Assembly: GCA_030167125.1 (NCBI GenBank)
Contig: CP126531.1
Span: forward strand, 2,954,578 to 3,018,577
Length of the DNA stretch: 64,000 nucleotides
Direction: 5' to 3'
From: Rhodanobacteraceae bacterium
GTDB taxonomy: Bacteria > Pseudomonadota > Gammaproteobacteria > Xanthomonadales > Rhodanobacteraceae
In this document: positions 26,788 through 40,825 of the stretch, in pieces
Numbering within the stretch: the stretch's first letter is position 1
How the letters are laid out: each line of letters opens with the position of its first letter
Made by a program: the position numbers and the translations under genes
Notes under the pieces: generated by a model
Database searches by the model: none
What the model was told of the DNA's origin: nothing
The model's input: only the letters and a program-made list of their open reading frames with translations

Positions 26788-28749
26788 ATGTCCCGTGTGC
26801 AGCACCTGTCGGTTTTCGCCCGCTTCGCGGCGATATTCCTTTTCGGCCTTGCCGCGTCGCTCGGCGCCGGCAGCGCATGGGCCGACGCGGCCGACGCGCA
26901 CATCGCGAAGCCCGAGGACACGCCGTATCCCGGCACGCTGCAGATCCACGTCGATGCCAGCGACACGCGCCAGGGCATCTTCCGCGTGCACGAAACCATT
27001 CCGGTGCAGTCGGGTGAACTGACGCTGCTGTATCCGAAGTGGATACCGGGCAACCATTCGCCTTCGGGTCCGATCGACATGCTGGCGGGGTTGCAGGTCA
27101 CCGCCAACGGCAAGCCGCTGAAGTGGAAGCGCGATACGTATGACGTGTACGCGTTCCACATCGACGTGCCGCAGGGCGTGGCGGACATCGAGGTGAACTT
27201 CCAGTACCTGTCGGGCCGCACGCCTGCGCAGGGCATCGAGATGACCAGCAAGATGCTGGACCTCGCCTGGAACGAAGTCTCGCTGTATCCCGCCGGGTAT
27301 TACTCGCGCCAGATCAAGGTCGAACCCAGCGTGACGTTCCCGGCCGGCTGGCAGTTCGGCACCGCGCTGGAAGTTGCTCATCAGAATCGGGCTTCGCAAT
27401 CCGGCGGCACGGTGACGTTCAAGCCGACCACCTACAACACGCTGGTCGATTCGCCGATCTACGCGGGCAAGTATTTCAAGCGCGTCGACCTCGATCCGGG
27501 CGCCAAGGTGCCGGTGAACCTGGACATCGTCGCCGATGCGCCGAAGGATCTCGAAATCACGCCCGAGCAGTTGCAGGTGCATCGCAACCTGGTCACGCAG
27601 GCGTACAAATTGTTCGGCTCGCACCATTACGACCACTACGACTTCCTGTTCTCGCTGTCCGATCACCTCGGCGCAAACGGCCTCGAACACCACCAGTCCA
27701 GCGAGGACGGCATGGGGCCGGATTACTTCACCAACTGGGACGACAACGCGCCGAACCGTGACCTGCTGGCGCACGAATTCACGCATTCGTGGAACGGCAA
27801 GTTTCGCCGTCCCGCGGATTTGTGGACGCCCAACTTCAACGTGCCGATGGGCGATTCGCTGTTGTGGGTGTACGAAGGCCAGACGCAGTACTGGGGTTAC
27901 GTGCTGACCGCGCGTTCGGGCATGTGGACGCCGGAACAATTCCGTGATGCGCTGGCGATGACCGCGGCCAACTACGACCGCAACCGCCCCGGTTTCGAGT
28001 GGCGCACGCTGGAGGACACTACCAACGATCCGACCGCTGCCGAGCGCGCGAGCCTGCCGTACCGCAGCTGGCAGATGAGCGAGGAGTATTACTCGGGCGG
28101 CCAGATGATGTGGCTGGCGGTGGACGCGAAGATTCGTGCACTGACGCACGATGAGAAATCGCTGGACACCTTCGCCAAGACTTTCTTCGGCGTCGACAAC
28201 GGCAGCTTCGTCACCAGGACTTACACGTACGACGACGTGGTGAACGCGCTGAACGGCGTGGTGAAGTACGACTGGGCCGGCTTTCTCGATCGCTACGTCG
28301 ATGAGCTGGAGCCGCCGTTCACCAAGGGGCTCGAAGCAACAGGCTGGAAGCTCGTGTACACCGACAAGGAAAGCCCGTACGAAAAACAATACGAGTCGAA
28401 TCCGGAATCAGCGCGCCACATCTTCAACTTCACGTACTCGATCGGCCTGACCCTGACCAAGGACGGCAGCATCAACGACGTGCGCTGGAACGGTCCGGCG
28501 TTCAAGGCCGGCATCGGTTCCGGCGGTACGGTGGTGGCGGTGAACGGGCAGGCCTACAAGGCCAGCGTGCTGAAGCAGGCGATCACCGCGGCCAGGGATT
28601 CGCAGCAGCCGATCGAATTGCTGATCAAGTACGAAGGTGAGTACACCAAGGTGCCGGTGGATTACCACGGCGGCCTGCAATATCCGCACCTGGTGCGGAT
28701 CGACGGCACGCCGGATTACCTGTCGCAAATCATTGCCGCGAAAAAGTGA
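26788..28749 (+). CDS. M61-family metallopeptidase with PDZ domain, copy 1
   Basis: This 653-residue exported peptidase has a signal peptide of about 32 residues (ending GSAWA) and an N-terminal beta domain. The catalytic region carries the zinc motif HEFTH near residue 330 followed by WNGKFRRP, with the third ligand Glu in WVYEGQTQYWG about 30 residues on. A PDZ domain near residues 560-640 contains WNGPAFKAGIGSGGTVVAVN. The M61 family cleaves N-terminal glycine or alanine and acts in the periplasm or outside the cell. The next gene is a paralogue with about three-quarters identical residues by eye, 14 bp away, so the pair looks like a tandem duplication transcribed together. Confidence 0.9.
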   Translation: MSRVQHLSVFARFAAIFLFGLAASLGAGSAWADAADAHIAKPEDTPYPGTLQIHVDASDTRQGIFRVHETIPVQSGELTLLYPKWIPGNHSPSGPIDMLAGLQVTANGKPLKWKRDTYDVYAFHIDVPQGVADIEVNFQYLSGRTPAQGIEMTSKMLDLAWNEVSLYPAGYYSRQIKVEPSVTFPAGWQFGTALEVAHQNRASQSGGTVTFKPTTYNTLVDSPIYAGKYFKRVDLDPGAKVPVNLDIVADAPKDLEITPEQLQVHRNLVTQAYKLFGSHHYDHYDFLFSLSDHLGANGLEHHQSSEDGMGPDYFTNWDDNAPNRDLLAHEFTHSWNGKFRRPADLWTPNFNVPMGDSLLWVYEGQTQYWGYVLTARSGMWTPEQFRDALAMTAANYDRNRPGFEWRTLEDTTNDPTAAERASLPYRSWQMSEEYYSGGQMMWLAVDAKIRALTHDEKSLDTFAKTFFGVDNGSFVTRTYTYDDVVNALNGVVKYDWAGFLDRYVDELEPPFTKGLEATGWKLVYTDKESPYEKQYESNPESARHIFNFTYSIGLTLTKDGSINDVRWNGPAFKAGIGSGGTVVAVNGQAYKASVLKQAITAARDSQQPIELLIKYEGEYTKVPVDYHGGLQYPHLVRIDGTPDYLSQIIAAKK

Positions 28750-28763
28750 GCGGGAGCCCTTCC

Positions 28764-30707
28764 ATGTCGAAACCCATCGCGTTCCATCCACGTCCCTCGC
28801 GACTCGCCACCGCAGTCGCCGCGCTGTTGCTGATCGCGCCCTTCACCGGCACCGCCTTCGCCGATGCCGCCGATGCGCACGTCCCGAAGCCCGAGGACAC
28901 GCCGTACGCCGGCACCATCCGGATCGCCGTCGATGCCAGCGACACCAATCAAGGCATCTTCCGCGTGCACGAAACGATTCCCGTGCAGGCGGGCGAACTG
29001 ACCCTGCTGTATCCGAAATGGATTCCCGGCAACCATTCGCCCAGCGGCCCCATCGACAAGCTCGCGGGACTCGTGATCACCGCGGACGGCAAGCCGCTCA
29101 AGTGGACGCGCGACAAATACGACGTGTACGCGTTCAAGGTCGACGTGCCGCAGGGCGTGTCCAGCATCGACGTGCAGTTCCAGTACCTGTCCGCGCGCGA
29201 CCACGACGAGGGCCCGGTCGAAATGACGGGCGACATGCTGGACCTGGTATGGAGCAAGGTCTCGCTGTATCCGGCCGGCCACTACACGCGCGACATCACC
29301 TTCGCGCCCAGCGTGACGCTGCCCGCGGGTTGGCAGTTCGGCACCGCGCTGGAGAAGGTTTCGCAATCGGGCGACACCACCACCTTCAAGCCGACCACCT
29401 ACAACACGCTGGTCGATTCGCCGATGTACGCCGGGCGCTATTTCAAGCGCCTCGACTTGGCGCCGGGTGCCAAGGCGCCGGTGCACATGGACATCGTGGC
29501 CGACTCGCCGAAGGATTTCGAAGTCACGCCCGAGCAGCTGCAGGGCCTGCGCAACGTCGTCACCCAGGCGCACAAGCTGTTCGAGTCGCACCACTACGAT
29601 CACTACGATTTCCTGTTCTCGCTGTCGGACAACCTGAGCGGCAAGGGACTGGAGCATCACCAGTCCAGCGAGGACGGCGCCCGCCCGGACTTCTTCATCA
29701 AGTGGAAGGACAACTGGCCGACCGTCGGCAACCTGCTGGCGCACGAATACACGCATTCGTGGAACGGCAAGTTCCGCCGTCCGGCGGATCTCTGGACGCC
29801 GAACTTCAACGTGCCGATGGGCGACTCGCTGCTGTGGGTGTACGAAGGCGGCACGCAGTACTGGGGCTTCGTACTCGCCGCGCGTTCCGGCTTGTGGACG
29901 CCCGAACAGTTCCGCCAGGCGATCGCGATGGTGGCGGCCAACTACGATCGCAACCGGCCTGGTTTCGAATGGCGCACGCTGGAAGACACCACCAACGATC
30001 CGACCATCGCGCAGCGCGCGCCGCTGCCGTACCGCAACTGGCAGATGAGCGAGGAGTACTACTCGGCCGGCCAGATGATGTGGCTTGCGGCCGATGCGAA
30101 GATCCGCGCGTTGACGCACGGCCAGAAATCACTGGATACGTTCGCGAAAAACTTCTTCGGCGTCGATGACGGCAGCTTCGTCACCAGGACCTACACCTTC
30201 GAAGACGTCGTGAATGCGCTGAACGCCGTCGCGAAATACGACTGGGCCGGTTTCCTGCACCGCTACCTCGACGAACCGAATCCGCCGCTCGCCAGCGGCA
30301 TCGAGGACACCGGCTGGAAGCTGGTCTACACCGACCAGCCGAACGAATACGAGAAGCTGATTTCAAAGCGCTACCACGGCGACGTCGGCTCGGCGTTCGG
30401 CATCGGTCTCTCGATCGGCAAGGACGGTGAGATCAGCGACGTGCGCTGGAACGGGCCGGCATTCAAGGCCGGCATCGGCTCCGGCGAAACGCTGGTGGCT
30501 GTGAACGGGCAGGCTTACAGCACCGACGTGTTGACGGATGCGGTGAAAGCCGCGAAGGGCGGCAACGCGCCGATCCAGCTGCTGCTGAAGTACCAGGACA
30601 AGTACCGCACCGTGCCGGTGGATTACCACGGCGGCCTGCAATACCCGCATCTGGAACGGATCAAGGGCACGACGGATTACCTGTCGCAGATCATCAAGGC
30701 GAAATAA
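28764..30707 (+). CDS. M61-family metallopeptidase with PDZ domain, copy 2
   Basis: This 647-residue paralogue of the preceding gene has the same layout: a signal peptide of about 33 residues (ending TGTAFA), zinc motif HEYTH with WNGKFRRP, Glu in WVYEGGTQYWG, and a C-terminal PDZ domain with WNGPAFKAGIGSGETLVAVN. It differs from copy 1 mainly in the signal peptide, around residues 145-160 and in the linker before the PDZ domain, which is shorter by several residues. GGGAG precedes the ATG. Both copies keep all catalytic residues, so neither looks decayed. They may have split substrate ranges. Confidence 0.9.
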   Translation: MSKPIAFHPRPSRLATAVAALLLIAPFTGTAFADAADAHVPKPEDTPYAGTIRIAVDASDTNQGIFRVHETIPVQAGELTLLYPKWIPGNHSPSGPIDKLAGLVITADGKPLKWTRDKYDVYAFKVDVPQGVSSIDVQFQYLSARDHDEGPVEMTGDMLDLVWSKVSLYPAGHYTRDITFAPSVTLPAGWQFGTALEKVSQSGDTTTFKPTTYNTLVDSPMYAGRYFKRLDLAPGAKAPVHMDIVADSPKDFEVTPEQLQGLRNVVTQAHKLFESHHYDHYDFLFSLSDNLSGKGLEHHQSSEDGARPDFFIKWKDNWPTVGNLLAHEYTHSWNGKFRRPADLWTPNFNVPMGDSLLWVYEGGTQYWGFVLAARSGLWTPEQFRQAIAMVAANYDRNRPGFEWRTLEDTTNDPTIAQRAPLPYRNWQMSEEYYSAGQMMWLAADAKIRALTHGQKSLDTFAKNFFGVDDGSFVTRTYTFEDVVNALNAVAKYDWAGFLHRYLDEPNPPLASGIEDTGWKLVYTDQPNEYEKLISKRYHGDVGSAFGIGLSIGKDGEISDVRWNGPAFKAGIGSGETLVAVNGQAYSTDVLTDAVKAAKGGNAPIQLLLKYQDKYRTVPVDYHGGLQYPHLERIKGTTDYLSQIIKAK

Positions 30708-30767
30708 ACGAGCGTAAGGCCACTGCGAGGCGCGCTGCACCACGCGGCGCGCCGTGCTTCCGTTCCC

Positions 30768-35510
<4,743 letters not shown>

Positions 35511-35534
35511 GAGATTGGGACCGCGCCGCGCCAC

Positions 35535-37190
35535 TCAAGTGCCCGCCGCTTCGCGCAAGCGGTCGGTCAAGCCATTCCAGCGCAGCGTACGCCGCGCGAT
35601 CCCGGCGCGCAGGACCTCGGGCGTCGAATGCAACGCAACCGCTGAACGCGCGCGGGTCACGCCGGTGTACAGCAGTTCGCGCGTCAACACCGCGGAATCC
35701 GGGCCGGTCACCAGCGCCACGCGTTCGAACTCGGAACCCTGCGCCTTGTGCACGGTCAGCGCGAACGCGCCTTCGTGCGGCGGCAGCGCGGCCGGCGATA
35801 TCGCGCGCAACGCGCCTTCGGCGGCCTGGAACCACACCTTCATGGCGCCGTCGGCATCGGGCCAGACCACGCCGACGTCGCCGTTGAACAGGCCGAGCTC
35901 GGCGCGATTCACCGTCACCATCAACAAGCGTCCCTGCCACCACGGTGTATCCGCGCGTACGCCGGCGTGGCGCTTCAGGCGCTGCTCGATCGCGCGATCC
36001 AGCGCAAGGTTGCCGGACGATCCGTGCCGCCGCGCGGTCAGCACCCGGAAACCGTCGGCGACGCGCAAGGCGGTAGCCGCATCCGGCGCGGCCCGAATCC
36101 GCTGGTAGGCATCCACCGCCTGGTCGAGCAGGCGCGCGCCGCGCGCATCGTCCGTGAAGAGCTGCACTTCATCATCGACGTCGAACGCCGCAAGCGCCGA
36201 CTCCGCATCCCCCGCGGCGATGGCGTTGGCGAGCCGGCCCAGCGCGCCGTGTTCGTCGAAGCGGCGGCTTCGCGTCAGGTGCGCGTGGCAGTGCGACAGC
36301 GGCGGTTCGCGCGCGGCGTCCACCAGCGCGCCCAGCACGTCCCCCGCTTCCACCGCCGCGAGCTGATCGGGGTCGCCCAGCAGGATCAGCGTCGCGTCCT
36401 CGCGCACCGCGTCGGCAAGTTTTGCCATCAGCGGCAAGTCCACCATCGATACTTCATCCACCACCACCACGTCGTGCGGCAGCGGCGCACCGCGGTGGAA
36501 TTGCGCGCGCGTGCTGGCGGGCGACAGGCCCAGCAGGCGATGCAAGGTGGAAGCGTCGCGCGGGATCATCGACGCGGCGGCTGCGGGCAGCGCGAGCCCC
36601 GGCAATTGCGCACGCACGCTTTCGGCGAGCCGCGCCGCGGCCTTGCCGGTCGGCGCGGCCAACGCGATGCGCAAGCTGCGCGATGCCGCGTGCGCTGCGC
36701 CCGCCAACGCCGCGAGCGTGCGCACCACGCCGTGGGTTTTGCCGGTGCCGGGACCACCCGTGACCAGCTTCAGGCGATCCGCTTGCGCGCGCGCGACCAG
36801 ATCTTGCGCCAACCGCCGCTCGTAACCGAAATAGCGCGCGAGGTACACGCGGCCTTGTGCGTCCAGCACCAGCGGTTTGGAAAGCGCTTCGTCTTCGGCG
36901 GCATTCGAATCGCAGCGGACTGCATCGCTCGCGCGCAACGCTGCCTGCCACGCCACCGCATCGGGAAGCACGGGTGTTTCGCCGCGGCCGTCCAGGTTCG
37001 CCAGCCACGCCTGCGCGGTGTCCAGACGCAAGGCGCTGTGGCCATCGGCGACCGCGCGCGCCGCCATCGCCGCAGCCAGCGCGACATCGGGATGCGAATC
37101 CGGAAACGCGCGCGCGATCCATCCGCCCAGCGCCGCGTCGGCACGGCGCAGCCGGCCCGAGCGGACCAGCGCTTGCAGGTCGGCGCTCAT
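35535..37190 (-). CDS. recD: Exodeoxyribonuclease V alpha subunit
   Basis: This 551-residue SF1B helicase is the 5'-3' motor of RecBCD. The Walker A is TGGPGTGKTHGVVRTLAAL near residue 145, the Walker B is VVVDEVSMVDLPLM near residue 245, then LLGDPDQLAAVEAGDV, and the C-terminal motifs are FALTVHKAQGSEF and ELLYTGVTRARSAV. It is somewhat shorter than E. coli RecD (608 aa). The ATG overlaps the recB stop by 4 bp (ATGA). The stop is directly followed by lhr, so all four genes are likely one transcript. Confidence 0.94.
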   Translation of the reverse strand: MSADLQALVRSGRLRRADAALGGWIARAFPDSHPDVALAAAMAARAVADGHSALRLDTAQAWLANLDGRGETPVLPDAVAWQAALRASDAVRCDSNAAEDEALSKPLVLDAQGRVYLARYFGYERRLAQDLVARAQADRLKLVTGGPGTGKTHGVVRTLAALAGAAHAASRSLRIALAAPTGKAAARLAESVRAQLPGLALPAAAASMIPRDASTLHRLLGLSPASTRAQFHRGAPLPHDVVVVDEVSMVDLPLMAKLADAVREDATLILLGDPDQLAAVEAGDVLGALVDAAREPPLSHCHAHLTRSRRFDEHGALGRLANAIAAGDAESALAAFDVDDEVQLFTDDARGARLLDQAVDAYQRIRAAPDAATALRVADGFRVLTARRHGSSGNLALDRAIEQRLKRHAGVRADTPWWQGRLLMVTVNRAELGLFNGDVGVVWPDADGAMKVWFQAAEGALRAISPAALPPHEGAFALTVHKAQGSEFERVALVTGPDSAVLTRELLYTGVTRARSAVALHSTPEVLRAGIARRTLRWNGLTDRLREAAGT

Positions 37191-40100
37191 GCGGCGCGCT
37201 CCACGCCGCCATCGAACAGCGCGTCCATCGCTCCGATCAAGGCGCGCGGCGGACGGTCGCGATGCACGCCGCGCCCTTCCTCGAGGTCGCGCACGAACAG
37301 GTAATAGACATCGCCCATATGCGTTTCGTAGTCGTAACCGGGCAGCACGCGGCGCAGCCAGCGGTGCAGCGCCAGCACGTACAACAGGTATTGCAGGTCG
37401 TAGTCGTGCGCGGCGATCGCTTCGCGCAGCGCGCCGGCGTCGTAGGCCGGCAGCAGGTTGGTCTTGTAATCGACGAGGTGATAACGGCCGCCGTGTTCGA
37501 ACACCAGATCCATCACGCCGGTGAGCAGGCCGTGCAGGTGCGGCACGCCGAAGCCGTTGCGGCCGCGCTGATAACCGTGGCCGTGCAGCAGCGCGAACAG
37601 CGCATCCACGCGCGATGGCGCGAGCCGCAGGTGGAATTCCATTTCGGCGCGCCGCTGGGTCGGTGCAACTTCGCACAGCCGCACGCCGCAGGCGAGCGGC
37701 ACGTTCAGCGCGCCGCGCATGCAGTCGCCCACTTGCGCCACCGCGCGTTCCAGCGAAACCGTGCCGGGTTCGGGCAGGCCTTGCGCACGCAGGCTGCGCA
37801 CGATCAGGTCGCGTTGCGCATCCGGGATACCGTCCGCGTCGCGCCATGCCGCGAAATCCGCATGTTCGAGCGCGGCGTGGACGGCGCTGCCGAAGCGTGC
37901 GCCGGCGAGCGGTGCAGCGGTCGTCGCAGGCGCCACATCGACATCCGCCGGAGACGCATCGCCGCTGCCCGGTGCCGGATCGGAGTCATCGTTGCGCGCT
38001 TCACCGCGCACCAGCCGCGAGAACGACCACGTGCGCCAGTCGTGTTCGAGCGCGCCGTGGAACTGCGCCGCCGCGACGTGCGTCGTGTCTGTGCCCGGTT
38101 GCGGCAAGCGTTTTGCGTCCGCCTGCGGAAGTGGTGACACGACGACGTGGCCGCCGCCGCGCGCAACCAGTTCTTCCACTGCCTGTCCGCACGCCGGCTC
38201 ATCGAACGACAACGGCGTTTCGCGTCCGGCGGCGTGCAGCAGCCAGTGCAGCGCGGTTTCGTTGGCCTGCTTCACGCAGCCCCAGGGGATGATGCAAGCC
38301 GCGCGCGCGCGCGTCACGCCGACGTAGAACTTGCGCACTTCCTCTGCCAGCGCTTCCCGCTTTGCCTCGACCTCGATCTCCGTGGCGACGCCGTTGCCCA
38401 CGGCGACACGCGCCACGTCGCCCTCGTGATACCAGGTCAGCGCCGGCTTCCTGCCGTTCTTGCCGGGCGCGTAACCGGACGCCGCGCAGGGCAGCAGCAC
38501 CACGCCGTATTCCAGCCCCTTGGCCGCGTGCACTGTCGCGATCTGTACGGCTTGTGCATCGGTATCGAGGCGAAGCCGCACCGCATCGGCGTCGGTGTCG
38601 CCCGCGCTTTCGCGCAGCGCCACCGCGTACGCATCGCAGAGGTCGCCGATGCCGAAACATGCCGCGCGCGCGTCCTGCAACAGTTCGGCGAGCTGCAGGT
38701 AGTTGGCAACGCGCCGTTCGCCGCCCGGCATCGCCAGCAGGCGCGGCGCCGCGCGCGCGATCAGCCGGTGCAGCAGCGGCAATGGGCCGCGCCGTTGCAC
38801 CAGCGATGCCCATTCGGCGGTTTCGGTCAGCAATGCGTCCAGCGCCGCACTGTCGCTGCAGGTTCGCGCGATCGCGAGCGCGTCGTCGCCGACCAGCAGC
38901 GAGGCACGCGCGGCGCGGGCGCGTGGCGCGTCGGCCGGATCGCGCAAGGCTTCCAGCACCAGACGCAGGTCGGCGGCTTCCTCGCTGGCATAGACGCTGG
39001 CGTGCAGGCACGACGCCGCCGGCACGCCGGCACGCGCCAGCGCGCGTTGCATCGAACGCGCTTCGCGATTGCTGTTGACGAGCACGGCGATGTCGCGCGC
39101 GCGCAACGCGCGCGTGCCGCCGTCACCCTCGCGCAAGAAGATGCGTCCGTCGCGCGCGCCTCGCAACCATTCGACGATCTGCGCGACGCACGCGGCTTCG
39201 ATCAGCGTCCGCGCGTCGCCCTTGTCCCGGATGTGCGTGCTGCCATCCTTGTTGGTGATGCCGCTCGGCGGCAGTTGCCACACCTGCAAGCCCGGCACGG
39301 GCATGCCGTCCGCCATCAGCGCGCGCTCGGCCACGCGCGGCGCGGCGTGCACGTCTTCGTGCGCGATGCCTCGTTCGACGAACGCATCTTCGCGCGAGAA
39401 CAACGCGTTCACCGCAGCGTTGACGCCGCGGCCGGCGCGCTGGCTTTCGTCCAGCCGCAGCGGTTCGCCCTGCGCATCGTTCTTCGCCATCAACCACGCG
39501 TGCACGTCGCCGCCGCGGAAACCGTAGATTGCCTGCTTGGGATCGCCGACCAGCACCAGCGTGCCGTCGTCGTGCGCGAACAGTTTCTTCAGGATTTTCC
39601 ACTGTTGCGGATCGGTGTCCTGGAATTCGTCCACCAGCGCGGCCGGCCAGCGCTGGCGGATCGCGCGCACCGCACGCGCGCCGCGCCGCGGATCGTCCAG
39701 CGCGGCCGCGAGTTCGTCCACGGCCTGGTCGTGGCCGAGCATGCCCAGCGCTTGCATGCGCGCGGGCAGCTCGCGATCGAGGTACGCGCGCGCATCCAGC
39801 AGCAGTTTTGCGCGCGCGACTTCGTCGAGCCGTTCGAGTACCGTGATGCCGGCATCGAGGTCGGCGATCGCCGCAAACACCGGACCTTGCGGCAGGCGCT
39901 TGCAGCTTTTCATTTCGGAAAGCTTGCGCTGGGCGAGATCGTCCACGGCCTTGCGCGCGGCGGCCGACAGAAGATCCGCAGCGGTGTCCGCGCGCGCCCA
40001 GTCGCGCAATGCGCGCAGGCCGCGCGTGCGGCTGTCGCGCGCACCCTTGTGATTGATGCACGCGGCGATTTCAGCGTCCGCCTTCAGCAGGGCAGCATCG

Positions 40101-40825
40101 TCCCAGCCCGCGATCGCGTTGCGGATTGCGTCCAGGTGCGCCAGCGTTTCGTTGCGTTGCGCGCTCGCCTCTTGCGTGACCGCGTGCAGCTCGTCGCCGT
40201 TGGCCACGCTGCGGCCGCGCCAGCGCGGGTCGCCGGCCTGCTTCGCAAGCGCGTCGGGCGTGCGCCAGGTTTCCGAGAGCAGGCGCGCGGCGTCGGCATC
40301 GATGGAACAGGCGCGCCAGAAATCCTCGATGATTTCCTGTTGCAGGGCGCGCGCGTCTTCCAGCAATTCCGGTTCGCCCGGCGCGCGGCCGGTTTCGAAA
40401 CCGAATTCGCCCAGCACCCGGTTACAGAACGCGTGCAGCGTGCCGATCACCGCGGTATCCATCGCCAGTTCCGCGTCGCGCGCGCGTGCGACGAGCGTGT
40501 CGATACCGGTGCCGGATAATGCATGTGCGATCACCGCGCGCGTCGCCTGCATTTCGCCCTCGTCGCCGGCGCGCGTTTTTGCGGGGTCTTCCTCGCGCAG
40601 CATGTTCGACGCCGTGCGCAAGCGCTGGCGTAGGCGCATCGCCAGTTCCGCGGTGGCCGCGCGGGTGAAGGTGGCGACCACTATGCGCTCGGGTGTCAGT
40701 CCGCGCTCGAGGATCAGGCGCAGGTAAAGCGTGGCGATGGTGAAGGTCTTGCCGGTGCCGGCGCTGGCCTCGACCAGGCGCACGCCAGAGAGCGGCACGT
40801 CCAGCGGGCCGATGTGCGCGGTCAC
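37187..40825 (-). CDS. recB: Exodeoxyribonuclease V beta subunit
   Basis: This 1212-residue helicase-nuclease has the Walker A EASAGTGKTFTIATLYLRL near residue 18, ATFTRAATAELAMRLRQRL near residue 50, VDEFQDTDPQQW near residue 400 and VLVGDPKQAIYGFRGGDV. The C-terminal nuclease domain has the catalytic Asp and Lys in GVMDLVF and YHLVDYKTNLL near residue 1130. It is the 3'-5' motor and the only nuclease of RecBCD. The start is a GTG at 40825 overlapping the recC stop by 4 bp (GTGA); the open frame reaches 40948 but the extra part has no RecB similarity. All motifs look intact. Confidence 0.94.
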   Translation of the reverse strand: MTAHIGPLDVPLSGVRLVEASAGTGKTFTIATLYLRLILERGLTPERIVVATFTRAATAELAMRLRQRLRTASNMLREEDPAKTRAGDEGEMQATRAVIAHALSGTGIDTLVARARDAELAMDTAVIGTLHAFCNRVLGEFGFETGRAPGEPELLEDARALQQEIIEDFWRACSIDADAARLLSETWRTPDALAKQAGDPRWRGRSVANGDELHAVTQEASAQRNETLAHLDAIRNAIAGWDDAALLKADAEIAACINHKGARDSRTRGLRALRDWARADTAADLLSAAARKAVDDLAQRKLSEMKSCKRLPQGPVFAAIADLDAGITVLERLDEVARAKLLLDARAYLDRELPARMQALGMLGHDQAVDELAAALDDPRRGARAVRAIRQRWPAALVDEFQDTDPQQWKILKKLFAHDDGTLVLVGDPKQAIYGFRGGDVHAWLMAKNDAQGEPLRLDESQRAGRGVNAAVNALFSREDAFVERGIAHEDVHAAPRVAERALMADGMPVPGLQVWQLPPSGITNKDGSTHIRDKGDARTLIEAACVAQIVEWLRGARDGRIFLREGDGGTRALRARDIAVLVNSNREARSMQRALARAGVPAASCLHASVYASEEAADLRLVLEALRDPADAPRARAARASLLVGDDALAIARTCSDSAALDALLTETAEWASLVQRRGPLPLLHRLIARAAPRLLAMPGGERRVANYLQLAELLQDARAACFGIGDLCDAYAVALRESAGDTDADAVRLRLDTDAQAVQIATVHAAKGLEYGVVLLPCAASGYAPGKNGRKPALTWYHEGDVARVAVGNGVATEIEVEAKREALAEEVRKFYVGVTRARAACIIPWGCVKQANETALHWLLHAAGRETPLSFDEPACGQAVEELVARGGGHVVVSPLPQADAKRLPQPGTDTTHVAAAQFHGALEHDWRTWSFSRLVRGEARNDDSDPAPGSGDASPADVDVAPATTAAPLAGARFGSAVHAALEHADFAAWRDADGIPDAQRDLIVRSLRAQGLPEPGTVSLERAVAQVGDCMRGALNVPLACGVRLCEVAPTQRRAEMEFHLRLAPSRVDALFALLHGHGYQRGRNGFGVPHLHGLLTGVMDLVFEHGGRYHLVDYKTNLLPAYDAGALREAIAAHDYDLQYLLYVLALHRWLRRVLPGYDYETHMGDVYYLFVRDLEEGRGVHRDRPPRALIGAMDALFDGGVERAA

